Shown: one piece after another, positions 25,208 to 36,357 of the stretch
How the letters are laid out: every line of letters starts with the position of its first letter
Numbering within the stretch: position 1 is the stretch's first letter
Source of the DNA: an uncultured Bradyrhizobium sp.
GTDB taxonomy: Bacteria > Pseudomonadota > Alphaproteobacteria > Rhizobiales > Xanthobacteraceae
Reading direction: 5' to 3'
NCBI RefSeq assembly: GCF_936943645.1
Contig: NZ_CAKZJO010000025.1
Span: forward strand, 1-42,500
Length of the DNA stretch: 42,500 bases
The notes under the pieces: generated by a model
Told to the model about the DNA's origin: nothing
Databases searched by the model: none
What the model saw: only the letters and a program-made list of their open reading frames with translations
Program-made: the position numbers and the translations under genes

Positions 25208-26146
25208 CTACGGCTTCTTGCCGAGCTGGCCATGCTGGCGGCCGAAATCGGCGGCCGCCGAGTCCTGGCCGATCTCGACGATACCGCGACGGATGGCGCG
25301 GGTGCGGGTGAAATGGTCGAACAGCGCTTCGCCGTCGCCGCGGCGGATCGCGCGGGTGAGCTTTGCCAGATCCTCGGTGAAGGTGCCGAGCATCTCCAGC
25401 ACGGCCTCCTTGTTGGCGAGGAAGACGTCGCGCCACATCGTCGGGTCGGAGGCCGCGATACGGGTGAAATCGCGGAAGCCGCCGGCGGAGAACTTGATGA
25501 CTTCCGATTCCGTCACCTGCGCCAACTCGTCGGCGGTGCCAACGATGGTGTAGGCGATCAGATGCGGCAGATGGCTGGTGATCGCGAGCACGAGATCATG
25601 ATGATCCGGCGTCATCACCTCAACCTTGGCTCCCATCGCCGCCCAGAACGCGCGCAAGCGATCGGTCGCCGCGGCCTCGACGCCTTCCGGCGGAGTGAGG
25701 ATGCACCAGCGATTGATGAAGAGTTCGGCGAAACCGGAATCGGGGCCCGAATGCTCGGTGCCCGCGACCGGGTGCGCCGGCACGAAGTGAATGTCTTTCG
25801 GCAGATGCGGCGCCATGTCCCTGACGATCGCGCCCTTCACCGAGCCGACGTCGGAGACAACAGCGCCGGGCTTCAGATGCGGCGCGATCTCCTGCGCCAC
25901 CGGCCCGCAGGCGCCGACGGGAATGCAGAGGATGACGAGATCGGCATCCTTCACCGCTTCCGCATTGGTCGCCACGACCTGGTCGACGATGCCGAGCTCC
26001 ATCACCCGCGCCCGCGTCTTCTCCGAGCGTGCGGTGGTGACGATCTCGCCGGCCAGCCCCTGAAGCTTCGCAGCGCGCGCGATCGAGCCGCCGATCAGGC
26101 CGAAGCCGATCAGCGCGACGCGCTGGAAATGCACCTGCGCACTCAT
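25208..26146 (-). CDS. tyrC: Prephenate/arogenate dehydrogenase
   Basis: A 312-residue NAD(P)-dependent dehydrogenase of the TyrA/TyrC group. Rossmann motif [17 protein letters not shown] at the start, then [26 protein letters not shown], and the active-site [28 protein letters not shown], which holds the catalytic His. The C-terminal helical domain ends with [17 protein letters not shown]. It oxidises prephenate or arogenate toward tyrosine; the choice cannot be read from sequence. No chorismate mutase or ACT domain is fused. It overlaps hisC by 4 bp (ATGA) and is the last gene of the chorismate mutase-hisC-tyrC operon. Confidence 0.93.
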   Translation of the reverse strand: MSAQVHFQRVALIGFGLIGGSIARAAKLQGLAGEIVTTARSEKTRARVMELGIVDQVVATNAEAVKDADLVILCIPVGACGPVAQEIAPHLKPGAVVSDVGSVKGAIVRDMAPHLPKDIHFVPAHPVAGTEHSGPDSGFAELFINRWCILTPPEGVEAAATDRLRAFWAAMGAKVEVMTPDHHDLVLAITSHLPHLIAYTIVGTADELAQVTESEVIKFSAGGFRDFTRIAASDPTMWRDVFLANKEAVLEMLGTFTEDLAKLTRAIRRGDGEALFDHFTRTRAIRRGIVEIGQDSAAADFGRQHGQLGKKP

Positions 26147-27240
26147 TTGCCGGCCAAGAAGTCGCGCAGGCCGTCGACGGCGAGGCGGTTGGCCTCCTCG
26201 GTGCCGATGGTCATGCGCAGAGAATGCGGCAGGCCGTAGTTCTTCAGGCCGCGCAGCACGAGGCCGCGCTTGGTCAGGAAGGCGTCGGCATCGTCGGCGG
26301 TCTTGCCCTTGTCAGTCGGGAAGTGGATCAGCACGAAATTGGCGACGCTCGGCGTTACCCTCAGCCCGAGCCTGCCGATCTCCTCGGTCAGCCAGTTGCG
26401 CCAGGTCTCGGTGAACTGCTTCGACATCGCCTGGTGCGCGGTGTCCTCGATCGCGGCAACGGCCGCGTACATCGCCGGGGTCGATACGTTGAAGGGACCG
26501 CGAATGCGGTTGACCGCGTCGATGATGTGCTCGGGGCCGAACATCCAGCCGATGCGCAGCGCGGCAAGGCCGTGGATCTTGGAAAAGGTGTGCGTCACCA
26601 CCGTGTTCTCGGTGGTGGCGACCAGCTCGATTCCCATTTCATAGTCGTTACGAGAAACGTAGTCGCAATAGGCGGCGTCCAGCACCAGCAGCACGTGCGA
26701 GGGCAGGCCGGCGCGCAGGCGCTTGACCTCGTCGAACGGCACATAGGTCCCGGTCGGGTTGTTCGGGTTGGCGAGCCAGACCAGCTTGGTCTTCGGCGTC
26801 ACCGCCTTGAGGATGGCATCGACGTTGCAGGTGAGGTTGGTCTCCTGCGCGACGACGTTCTTGGCGCCGACCGCCATGGTTGCGATCGGATAGACCAGGA
26901 AGCCGTGCGTGGTGGAGATCGCCTCGTCGCCGTGGCTGAGATAGGTGTGGGCGAGCAGATTGAGGATCTCGTCCGAGCCGGCGCCGCAGATGATGCGATT
27001 GGGATCGAGCCCGAAGGAGCGGCCGATCGCCTCGCGCAGCACGCGCGAGGTCCCTTCCGGATAGTCTTCCAGGTGGTCCGCCACATGCTTGAACGCCTCG
27101 ATCGCCTTGGGCGAGGGCCCGAACGGCGTCTCGTTGGCCGAGAGCTTGAACACCTTGCGGCCCGGCTCCGCCACCGGACTCTTGCCGGGCGTGTAAGGCG
27201 CAATATCGAGAATGCCGGGATTCGGCACGGGGCGGGACAT
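26143..27240 (-). CDS. hisC: Histidinol-phosphate/aromatic aminotransferase
   Basis: A 365-residue fold-type I PLP aminotransferase of the HisC family. It shows the N-terminal [14 protein letters not shown], the phosphate and cofactor motif [30 protein letters not shown], and the PLP lysine, Lys221, in [17 protein letters not shown]. Histidinol-phosphate aminotransferases of this group often also transaminate prephenate or aromatic 2-oxoacids, and its position between chorismate mutase and tyrC strongly suggests an aromatic role here. Start at 27240 (MSRPVPNPG) is preferred over 27246. It overlaps tyrC by 4 bp and lies 36 bp after the chorismate mutase gene. Confidence 0.94.
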   Translation of the reverse strand: MSRPVPNPGILDIAPYTPGKSPVAEPGRKVFKLSANETPFGPSPKAIEAFKHVADHLEDYPEGTSRVLREAIGRSFGLDPNRIICGAGSDEILNLLAHTYLSHGDEAISTTHGFLVYPIATMAVGAKNVVAQETNLTCNVDAILKAVTPKTKLVWLANPNNPTGTYVPFDEVKRLRAGLPSHVLLVLDAAYCDYVSRNDYEMGIELVATTENTVVTHTFSKIHGLAALRIGWMFGPEHIIDAVNRIRGPFNVSTPAMYAAVAAIEDTAHQAMSKQFTETWRNWLTEEIGRLGLRVTPSVANFVLIHFPTDKGKTADDADAFLTKRGLVLRGLKNYGLPHSLRMTIGTEEANRLAVDGLRDFLAGK

Positions 27241-27276
27241 CTTCAACTCCGAAAGTGGCTTTAAGCGGTACGCGAT

Positions 27277-28125
27277 TTACGATTTTGGCCCGGTCGGGGG
27301 CACCGTATAGCGCGTTGCGTGGCTGCCGACGAGGGCCGTGGAGCGTACCGAGGCCCCCGCCTCGATCAGGGCAGCCCTGATTTTATCGATGCTGGTCGCG
27401 CTCGTGACCGAGACCAGCAATGCGGCGCCGTCGAAGGCGGTGTCGGGTACCGCCACGATCTCGGCGAGCGGCGACAGCGCGCGCGCGACCTCGGCGTTCC
27501 ACCCGGACACGCGCACGCTGAAGGTCTCGACCTCGGTCACCAGGGCGCTGTCGGCGACGCGCGAGATCGCGAACACCGGCAGTGCGGCCGGATGGTCGGC
27601 ACGCTCGATGAAGGGCATCCGGGCGATGATCTTCGGCGCGCCCCGCGCTTCCAGCTCCAGCCACCACGGCGTGCGGCTCGAGGTGGCCGAGACCATTGCC
27701 AAATCGCCCTTGGATTTCGCCACCGCCTCGACTGCGGCCTGCGCGCTGAAATGCGCGACGTAAGGGACCGTGAAGCCGAAATGGAAGCGCACGGAATCGC
27801 GCATCGCCGCCTCGCTGGCCGAGATGTCGGCATGCACGGAGAACGGCGCCTGCACGTAAGTGAAGGTCGAGATGATGACGCGCCAGATGCTCTCCACCGT
27901 GTCGAGCGGCAGGATGCCGCGATGACGCTGCACGAGCTCGCGCATCATCGAGGCCTCGCGCGCAGGGCGAAATGCCGAGCCGACCTCCTGGGTCTGCTTC
28001 ACCTGGATCAGGCGGTCGATGATGTCGCCACGCTGCATCAGCAGGCGATGCATGCCCTCGTCGATCGCATCGATCTCCTTGCGCAGTTCCTGCAGCGATG
28101 GTGGCGCGGGCGGACGTTGGGACAT
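27277..28125 (-). CDS. Chorismate mutase with a long C-terminal domain
   Basis: A 282-residue protein with an N-terminal AroQ-type chorismate mutase domain (residues about 8-95): LQELRKEIDAIDEGMHRLLMQRGDIIDRLIQVKQ, then the conserved region FRPAREASMMRELVQRHRG and the downstream helix LDTVESIWRVIIS. It would convert chorismate to prephenate. Residues about 105-280 look like a degenerate remnant of a prephenate-dehydratase fold followed by an ACT-like region: VAHFSAQAAVEAVAKSKGDLAMV, ALPVFAISR where active enzymes have a TRF motif, then ETFSVRVSGWNAEVARALSPLAEIVAVPD. The dehydratase TRF and ESRP motifs are absent, so it is not a functional PheA by sequence. It is the first gene of the aromatic operon. 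Confidence 0.85.
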   Translation of the reverse strand: MSQRPPAPPSLQELRKEIDAIDEGMHRLLMQRGDIIDRLIQVKQTQEVGSAFRPAREASMMRELVQRHRGILPLDTVESIWRVIISTFTYVQAPFSVHADISASEAAMRDSVRFHFGFTVPYVAHFSAQAAVEAVAKSKGDLAMVSATSSRTPWWLELEARGAPKIIARMPFIERADHPAALPVFAISRVADSALVTEVETFSVRVSGWNAEVARALSPLAEIVAVPDTAFDGAALLVSVTSATSIDKIRAALIEAGASVRSTALVGSHATRYTVPPTGPKS

Positions 28126-28253
28126 GGCTTGGACTGTTGATGGTTCCGATGGGGGATGTCCTGATTAGGCAGTCAGGGCCGCGAAAGCAAAGAGAAATGA
28201 CGTCCTTTTCGGTCCGCGCGACACAGGCGAATTGGGCCGATCCGGGCCGCGAC

Positions 28254-28282
28254 TTGACGAAAACCGCCCAAGACGGTAGCTT
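28254..28282 (+). promoter_or_regulatory. Candidate promoter of the metX-metW operon
   Basis: TTGACG (28254-28259) and TAGCTT (28277-28282) separated by 17 bp, about a dozen bases before the SAM-II aptamer. The -35 is good; the -10 matches the consensus poorly. Position makes it the most likely promoter for the riboswitch transcript. Confidence 0.45.
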
Positions 28283-28293
28283 TTGCGCCGTTC

Positions 28294-28350
28294 CGTGGTC
28301 ATTTGAGCCGGCCGGCTTGCAGCCACGTTAAAAAACTCGCTAAACAGGCC
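28294..28350 (+). promoter_or_regulatory. SAM-II riboswitch aptamer upstream of metX
   Basis: The sequence fits the SAM-II (metA) aptamer: P1 stem CGTGG (28294-28298) with CCACG (28322-28326), the loop TCATTTGAGCCGGCCGGCTTGCAG, then GTTAAA and GCTAAA in the downstream strand (28326-28344), followed by CAGGCC for the pseudoknot. Alphaproteobacterial metA/metX/metZ genes commonly carry this S-adenosylmethionine-binding element. It lies about 100 bp before metX, followed by a terminator-like hairpin, so regulation is probably at the transcription level. Confidence 0.88.
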
Positions 28351-28398
28351 GGGGACGCTTCCGATCCCGGCCGAACCTATCGTTCAGGCCGGGTTTTT
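28347..28398 (+). terminator. Attenuator downstream of the SAM-II aptamer
   Basis: Two mutually exclusive stems share the strand TCCCGGCC (28365-28372). It can pair with GGCCGGGGA (28347-28355), which overlaps the end of the aptamer (antiterminator), or, as CCCGGCC (28366-28372), with GGCCGGG (28387-28393), which is followed by TTTTT (28394-28398) (terminator). If SAM binding holds the aptamer 3' strand, the antiterminator is lost and the terminator forms, turning metX off when methionine supply is high. The mechanism is inferred from base pairing. Confidence 0.72.
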
Positions 28399-28447
28399 CA
28401 TGGCCTGATGCAAGTGGCGATCACGCGTTTGATCGCAAACGAGGTCG

Positions 28448-29659
28448 ATGGTCATGGATGGCGTCAAGTCGATACCTAGCCCTGCGATCAGCGCTGACGA
28501 GCGGTCGCATGAGGTGGATCATCCGAGCTCGCAGGTCGCGCATTTCGGCACCGAGCAGCCGCTGCGGCTGGATTGCGGCGTCGATCTCACCCCGTTCCAG
28601 ATCGCCTACCAGACCTACGGCGAGCTCAACGCCGATCGCTCCAACGCGGTCCTGATCTGCCATGCGCTGACCGGCGACCAGCATGTCGCCAATGTGCATC
28701 CCGTCACCGGCAAGCCGGGCTGGTGGGAAACCCTGGTCGGCCCCGGCCGTCCCATCGATCCCAAGCACTACTTCATCATCTGCTCCAATGTGATCGGCGG
28801 CTGCATGGGCTCGACGGGCCCGGCGTCGATCAACCCCGCCACTGGCAAGGTCTGGGGCCTGGATTTCCCTGTAATCACCATCCCCGACATGGTGCGCGCG
28901 CAGGCCATGCTGATCGACCGGCTCGGCATCGACACGCTGTTCGCGGTGGTCGGCGGCTCGATGGGCGGCATGCAGGTGCTGCAATGGACCGCGGCCTATC
29001 CTACGCGCGTGTTCTCCGCGCTGGCGATTGCCTGCGCGACGCGGCATTCGGCGCAGAACATCGCCTTCCACGAGCTCGGCCGCCAGGCCGTGATGGCCGA
29101 TCCGGATTGGCACGGCGGCGGCTATGCCGATCAGGGCATCCATCCACATCGCGGGCTCGCGGTGGCGCGGATGGCGGCGCACATCACCTATCTCTCGGAT
29201 GCGGCGCTGCATCGCAAGTTCGGACGCCGCATGCAGGACCGCGAGCTGCCGACCTTCTCGTTCGATGCCGACTTCCAGGTCGAGTCCTATCTGCGCTACC
29301 AGGGCTCCTCTTTCGTCGAGCGCTTCGACGCCAATTCCTATCTCTATCTGACGCGCGCGATGGACTATTTCGACATCGCCGCCGACCATGACGGTGTGCT
29401 GGCGAAAGCGTTCGCCGATATCAAGACCCGCTTCTGCGTGGTCTCCTTCACCAGCGACTGGCTGTTCCCCACCTCGGAATCGCGTGCGCTGGTGCATGCG
29501 CTGAACGCCTCGAGCGCGCGGGTGTCGTTCGCCGAGATCGAGACCGATCGTGGCCACGACGCCTTCCTGCTCGACGTGCCCGAATTCTTCGACATCTCGC
29601 GCGCCTTCCTGCAATCGGCAGGTAAGGCACGCGGGCTCACCGGCAAGAAGGACGGCTAA
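28448..29659 (+). CDS. metX: Homoserine O-acetyltransferase
   Basis: A 403-residue MetX, an alpha/beta hydrolase that acetylates (or succinylates) homoserine to start methionine synthesis. The catalytic triad is visible: Ser171 in [10 protein letters not shown], Asp337 in SFTSDWLFP and His370 in [38 protein letters not shown] and the substrate-binding Arg region [11 protein letters not shown] are typical. ATG at 28448 has GAGG just upstream; a second ATG two codons later is possible. Expression is likely controlled by the SAM-II riboswitch upstream. metW follows two bases after the stop. Confidence 0.95.
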   Translation: MVMDGVKSIPSPAISADERSHEVDHPSSQVAHFGTEQPLRLDCGVDLTPFQIAYQTYGELNADRSNAVLICHALTGDQHVANVHPVTGKPGWWETLVGPGRPIDPKHYFIICSNVIGGCMGSTGPASINPATGKVWGLDFPVITIPDMVRAQAMLIDRLGIDTLFAVVGGSMGGMQVLQWTAAYPTRVFSALAIACATRHSAQNIAFHELGRQAVMADPDWHGGGYADQGIHPHRGLAVARMAAHITYLSDAALHRKFGRRMQDRELPTFSFDADFQVESYLRYQGSSFVERFDANSYLYLTRAMDYFDIAADHDGVLAKAFADIKTRFCVVSFTSDWLFPTSESRALVHALNASSARVSFAEIETDRGHDAFLLDVPEFFDISRAFLQSAGKARGLTGKKDG

Positions 29660-29661
29660 CG

Positions 29662-30324
29662 ATGTCTGTGCAGGAAGTGCTGCCGTTGAATGGCGCAACG
29701 ACGAAGGCGTCCGATCAATATCGCGCCGACCATGTCCTCGTCGCCGACATGGTCAAGCCCGGCTCGAAGGTGCTCGACGTCGGCTGCGGCGAGGGCGATC
29801 TGCTCCAGCTGCTGGAGACCCGCGGCATCGACGGCCGCGGCATCGAGCTGTCGCGCGAGGGCGTCAACCGCTGCGTGGCCAAGGGCCTTGCGGTGGTGCA
29901 GGGCGATGCCGACACCGACCTCGTCAATTATCCCGACGATGCCTTCGACTACGTGATCCTGTCGCAGACGCTGCAGGCGACGCGACAGCCGCGGGTGGTG
30001 CTGGAAAATTTGCTCCGCATCGGCCGCCGCGCCATCGTCTCGTTCCCGAATTTCGGCTTCTGGAAGATGCGGCTGCAGCTGCTGATCGGCGGCCACATGC
30101 CGCGCACCGAGAACCTGCCGGCGACCTGGTACGACACCGCCAACATCCATTTCTGCACCATCAAGGATTTCGTGCAGCTCTGCGACGAGATCAACGTCAA
30201 GATGGAGCGCTCGGTCGCGCTCGACCTCTACGGCCGCCCGGTGCCGCTCAACCTGCCGTGGTGGGTGTGGAACATGTTCGGCGAGCAGGGCGTGTTTTTG
30301 CTCAGCCGGGGTGGGGGAAAGTAG
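29662..30324 (+). CDS. metW: Methionine biosynthesis protein MetW
   Basis: A 220-residue SAM-dependent methyltransferase-like protein. The binding motif is VLDVGCGEGDLLQLL near residue 34, followed by IDGRGIELSREGVNRCVAKGL, an acidic motif in DAFDYVILSQTLQA, and the family-specific VSFPNFGFWKMRLQL and TWYDTANIHFCTIKDF. MetW forms a complex with MetX and stimulates its activity in bacteria that use the acetyl or succinyl route; the two genes are almost always adjacent, as here. The ATG is preceded by GAAGGA, which lies inside the end of metX, so translation is coupled. Confidence 0.95.
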   Translation: MSVQEVLPLNGATTKASDQYRADHVLVADMVKPGSKVLDVGCGEGDLLQLLETRGIDGRGIELSREGVNRCVAKGLAVVQGDADTDLVNYPDDAFDYVILSQTLQATRQPRVVLENLLRIGRRAIVSFPNFGFWKMRLQLLIGGHMPRTENLPATWYDTANIHFCTIKDFVQLCDEINVKMERSVALDLYGRPVPLNLPWWVWNMFGEQGVFLLSRGGGK

Positions 30325-30366
30325 CGGCCTCCGCGCTCTTTAAGATGAGAAGCCGAGACCTATCCT

Positions 30367-30453
30367 CGTCATTGCGAGCGTAGCGAAGCAATCCAGCGTC
30401 TTTCCGCGGCGGCAGTCTGGATTGCTTCGTCGCAAGAGCTCCTCGCAATGACG
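30367..30453. repeat. Palindromic intergenic repeat 6 (CGTCATTGCGAG type)
   Basis: A long hairpin-forming element of 87 bp with ends CGTCATTGCGAG and CTCGCAATGACG, internal arms GAAGCAATCCAG and CTGGATTGCTTC. It is the reverse complement form of repeat 7 at 32247: the arm containing GAGGAGCTCTTGCGACGAAG is on the opposite side. It follows metW by about 40 bp. Confidence 0.9.
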
Positions 30454-30476
30454 GCGCGTGCGGGGGCGCCTTCGTC

Positions 30477-31340
30477 CTAATGCGCCGCCAGCGACCTGGA
30501 ATCCCGCACCGGCCATCGCCCTGCTTCCACCAGCGTGACGAACCGCTCCACGCTTTCGTTGAACAGCGCGGGCTCTTCGAGATTGAGCACGTGGCCGGAC
30601 TTTGGAAACATCGCGAGCCCCGCCGCGGGCAGATGCTTCTTCAGAAACAGGCTTGCGCCCACGCACGGATCGTCCTCGTCGCCGCAGATGATCAGTGCCG
30701 GCGTCATCGCCTTCGCGATCGCATCGGTCATTGCATAGATCGAGGGGCGGCCGCCCTGGAAGCCGCGCATCGTGCGCGCCGAGCCCTTTGAATCATGGCG
30801 CGCCAGAGCGGCGTAGAAATCGGCGTGGCCGCGCGGATCCTTCACCAGAAAGGGAATCCGGCTCGGCGCCTCCCGCGTGACTTTCGCGACCTCGGCCGAG
30901 CCCAGCGTCTCGAACTGCTCGGCATTGGCGCGGCACTGCTTGCGCCAGGCCTCCAAATTCTCGAGCTCCGAACCCGAGCCGACACCGGCCAGCGTCATCG
31001 ACAGCGCGCGCTGCGGCGCGTTCAGTCCGATCTGCAGCGACGAATAGGCGCCCATCGACAGGCCTACGAGATGCGCGCGCTCGATCTTGAGATGATCGAG
31101 CACGGCAAGCGCGTCGGTGTAGAAATGTTCGTAGGTGTAGACCTCGCCTTCCGGCACGTCCGACGGCGTGTAGCCGCGCGCCGAATAGGTGATGCAGCGG
31201 TGGCCGCGCGAGAAGTAGCGCATCTGCGGCTCCCAATTGGTGTAGTCGGCCGCGAACTCGTGCAGAAAAATGATCGGCGTTCCCTGGCCCGCCTCTTCGA
31301 AATAGATGCGGACGTCGTCCCTGGTGGTGGCGTGGGGCAT
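30477..31340 (-). CDS. Alpha/beta-hydrolase
   Basis: A 287-residue alpha/beta-hydrolase-fold protein. The oxyanion-hole region is IIFLHEFAAD (HE in place of the usual HG), the nucleophile elbow is LVGLSMGAYSS, the acid is in ICGDEDDP and the His in FPKSGHVLNLEEPA. The sequence pattern (YFEEAGQGTPIIFLHE, YSARGYTPSDVPEG) resembles the 3-oxoadipate enol-lactonase/haloperoxidase group, but no substrate can be named. The start at 31340 is chosen because GAGAGGGAA lies just upstream. It is divergent from the CHAP gene; both lie between repeats 6 and 7. Confidence 0.85.
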   Translation of the reverse strand: MPHATTRDDVRIYFEEAGQGTPIIFLHEFAADYTNWEPQMRYFSRGHRCITYSARGYTPSDVPEGEVYTYEHFYTDALAVLDHLKIERAHLVGLSMGAYSSLQIGLNAPQRALSMTLAGVGSGSELENLEAWRKQCRANAEQFETLGSAEVAKVTREAPSRIPFLVKDPRGHADFYAALARHDSKGSARTMRGFQGGRPSIYAMTDAIAKAMTPALIICGDEDDPCVGASLFLKKHLPAAGLAMFPKSGHVLNLEEPALFNESVERFVTLVEAGRWPVRDSRSLAAH

Positions 31341-31555
31341 TAACCGTTTCCCTCTCTTCAAGCCGCCCTTGCAGAATTGCAGTTAATGCTGATGTCCGCA
31401 ATGCGGCAGCATTGGACCAGTGTCGGCACAAAATCATCACAGCCATTCGCAGGCGGCCGCGTCTTTTTCTCGCCACATCCGGCGGCTTAACGGCCCGACG
31501 GATGTCGGCCCAGCACGGGTCGGCGGAAAGTGGGGGTGTCAACGAAGGATGAAGA

Positions 31556-32242
31556 ATGGTTGAGTTGTTTGCGTCTCGCCTGTCGCGTTGTGTTGTTGCG
31601 CTGGCGATCTTCTCGGCGGCGGTTGCCGCGTTCGTTTCTCCGGCCTCAGCGCGGCCGCATCATCGTCATAGCGCAGAGCGGCACGCTTCCGTGCACCATG
31701 CCAGACATCATCATTACCGCCATCATGCCCGCAGCTCGCGCTTCGAGCGCAGCGCAGAGCAGTTGCAGGCGAGCGGCTTTGCCGGCACGCAGGCCAGCTA
31801 CGATCCGAACGCCAATGGCGGCATGCCGAGCAAGGCTAGGGTTAACATCGCGATGGCCGGTAGCGAAGCGACCGCAAGCGGCGGTTTCGGTGGCGGTTCG
31901 GGCCTCGTGTCCGAGGCGCGCCGCTATATCGGCGGCAATCCCACGGGACGCGGCAGCCTGTGGTGCGCGCGCTTCATGAACATGGTGCTGCAGCACACCG
32001 GCCATCAGGGTACGGGATCGGACATGGCGAACTCGTTCGCGCATTACGGCACCCGCGTCTCCGGTCCGCAGGTCGGCGCCATCGCGGTGATGTCGCGCGG
32101 CCGCCGCGGCGGTCATGTCGGCATCATCACGGGCATCGACGCGCAGGGCAATCCGATCATGATCTCCGGCAACAACGGCAACCGCGTCCGCGAGGCGCCG
32201 GTCTCGCGCGGCCGGATCTATGCGTATGTGATGCCGAATTAA
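31556..32242 (+). CDS. Secreted CHAP/NlpC-like protein (TIGR02594-type)
   Basis: A 228-residue exported protein. The signal peptide has the core VVALAIFSAAVAAFVSPASA. The mature part begins with an extreme His-rich stretch (RPHHRHSAERHASVHHARHH), then a Gly/Ala-rich linker, then a CHAP/NlpC-like catalytic domain with Cys in GSLWCARFMNMVLQ and His in GRRGGHVGIITGID, followed by NPIMISGNNGNRV. Such domains are amidases or peptidases acting on peptidoglycan, though the TIGR02594 family is uncharacterised. The His-rich stretch could bind metal. ATG at 31556 is preceded by AAGGA. Confidence 0.82.
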   Translation: MVELFASRLSRCVVALAIFSAAVAAFVSPASARPHHRHSAERHASVHHARHHHYRHHARSSRFERSAEQLQASGFAGTQASYDPNANGGMPSKARVNIAMAGSEATASGGFGGGSGLVSEARRYIGGNPTGRGSLWCARFMNMVLQHTGHQGTGSDMANSFAHYGTRVSGPQVGAIAVMSRGRRGGHVGIITGIDAQGNPIMISGNNGNRVREAPVSRGRIYAYVMPN

Positions 32243-32246
32243 GCCT

Positions 32247-32334
32247 CGTCATTGCGAGGAGCTCTTGCGACGAAGCAATCCAGACTGTTTCCGCAGATGC
32301 ATTCCTGGATTGCTTCGCTGCGCTCGCAATGACG
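32247..32334. repeat. Palindromic intergenic repeat 7 (inverted copy of repeat 6)
   Basis: An 88-bp element from CGTCATTGCGAGGAGCTC to GCTCGCAATGACG with internal arms CGAAGCAATCCAG and CTGGATTGCTTCG. Compared with repeat 6 it is in the opposite orientation. It begins five bases after the CHAP gene and lies 24 bp before the end of the convergent MOSC gene. Confidence 0.9.
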
Positions 32335-32357
32335 GAGCGTGTTGAGCCGGTGTCGGC

Positions 32358-33161
32358 TCACACCAATCTCGGCTGTTCAACCGCGACGGCGTCACCCACT
32401 CCGATGTCGCCGTCGGCGATGACTTCGCCATAGATGCCGCAGTCCATGTGGCCGAGATGACGCGAGAGCGTCGGCGGGATCTCGAGATCGCGCTTGGCCG
32501 TCACCGGGTCGACATTGGTGGCGGGGCAGCGGACGATGCGCTTGATCACCTTCAGCCGCGCCTGCCCGATCGCGAGCGTCTGGCCGACAAGGTCGAGCTC
32601 CGACCAGGCCGGCCAGCCCTTCACGTAGAGATTGGCGCGAAAGCGAAGGGGATGCACCGCGATGCCACCCAGCATGGTCTCGATGGCGCGGACGCTGTTC
32701 AGGTTGATGATGGAGACCACCTTGCGGGCGACGTCGGAGAAACTATGGTCGCGGCCCGACAAGAGCTTGGGCGGTCCCTTCAGCTCGGGCTGAAAATTCT
32801 CGGTGAAATAGCGCTCGATGGTGGCGCGCCCGGCTGCAGTCTCGAGGTCCCCGCTGGCGACGATCTCGCCGCCCCTGCGGATGGTCAGGATATTGCTGGC
32901 ATCGTCGAAGCGGCTGTCGAGCTCGGCCAGCCGCTCATTGCGCGCGAGCATCAGGAACTGGATTTTCGGCTTCCACTCGGGCTGCTCGGGATCGAAGCCG
33001 CTCGGGCCGTTCTCGATGGCGTAGCGGCGGTCGGCGGGAAGGGTCTGGCCCGTCCGTAAGGGGACGCGGCGCAGAGGCTCCGGCGTCAGGCCCTTGATCG
33101 GGTAGCGGTAGAGGCCGGTGATCTCGGCGGTCTGGCTGGCTGGCTTTGCGGCAGGGGTCAT
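32358..33161 (-). CDS. MOSC domain-containing protein
   Basis: A 267-residue protein with an N-terminal MOSC beta-barrel (ITGLYRYPIKGLTPEPLRRVPL) and a C-terminal MOSC domain (FRANLYVKGWPAWSELDLVGQTLAIG, IVRCPATNVDPVTAKRDLEIP, ending GDAVAVEQP). The Cys in RIVRCPATN is in the position often used for molybdenum- or sulfur-carrier chemistry, as in molybdenum cofactor sulfurases and mARC proteins. Substrate is unknown. It lies divergent from clpB, about 240 bp apart, and converges with the CHAP gene. Confidence 0.88.
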   Translation of the reverse strand: MTPAAKPASQTAEITGLYRYPIKGLTPEPLRRVPLRTGQTLPADRRYAIENGPSGFDPEQPEWKPKIQFLMLARNERLAELDSRFDDASNILTIRRGGEIVASGDLETAAGRATIERYFTENFQPELKGPPKLLSGRDHSFSDVARKVVSIINLNSVRAIETMLGGIAVHPLRFRANLYVKGWPAWSELDLVGQTLAIGQARLKVIKRIVRCPATNVDPVTAKRDLEIPPTLSRHLGHMDCGIYGEVIADGDIGVGDAVAVEQPRLV

Positions 33162-33400
33162 GCCGTTACTTAAGGGATTCGACCCGGACCCGCCAAGCCG
33201 GCGGATCGGCGCACGAAATTGTGAAGGCGCCTCTTTCGCATCCGCAACCTGCTTCCCACATCTGCCTCAGGCCGGCGGCAACGTCGGTAAGGACGGCCGT
33301 TACCGGTTGAGAAACGTCAATGCGGTAAGCGGAAAACCCAATGAAGATGCCGCTTGGGGTGCCTTAGAGGGCCCCGAGGGCAGGCCGAGGGACAGAAAAG

Positions 33401-36052
<2,652 letters not shown>

Positions 36053-36080
36053 ACGCGGCAGGTCGAAGCCTGAAACAAAG

Positions 36081-36119
36081 ATTGCCCCGGAGAGATCAGT
36101 CTTTCCGGGGCGATTTTTT
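36081..36119 (+). terminator. Rho-independent terminator of clpB
   Basis: An 11-bp stem, ATTGCCCCGGA (36081-36091) with TCCGGGGCGAT (36104-36114), containing one G-U pair, a 12-base loop, and a run of six T (36114-36119). It starts about 30 bp after the clpB stop. Confidence 0.9.
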
Positions 36120-36357
36120 CGGGCCGTTGGCAAGTTGAGTGCACAGGCCGAAGCCGTGATGTTCGATGCCTGCAAGCACTTCGGTGCAGCCTTACCGAGA
36201 TATGCACGCTATCTACAATTTTGGTGCGCTGCACGCAGAAAGAGTGTTGTGCAAATGAAACACGGCAAGCGCTTTAGCGCTTCGGCTGTACGAATCTTCT
36301 TGAACAACCCGTCACATCGTCGCCACAATCCCTAACGGGGAGTTAAGGGGGCGTGGC
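36120..36357 (+). other. AT-richer gene-free stretch between clpB terminator and the lipoprotein
   Basis: No gene is supported here. Composition shifts from the window's high GC to visibly AT-richer DNA. A palindrome AAGCGC-TTTA-GCGCTT (36267-36282) could be an operator for the following genes. AAGGGGG sits 7 bases before the lipoprotein ATG as a ribosome-binding site. No clear promoter hexamers were identified. Confidence 0.4.

Noticed and set aside
33162..33400. Heat-shock promoter or ROSE-type RNA thermometer before clpB
   Set aside because: I searched for a CTTGAA/CCCCAT pair and for a U(U/C)GCU-type thermometer near the start codon and saw neither clearly.
36135..36335. A 66-residue open frame upstream of the lipoprotein
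   Set aside because: No ribosome-binding site, no protein-like pattern, and it overlaps the intergenic palindrome; it is more likely untranslated.
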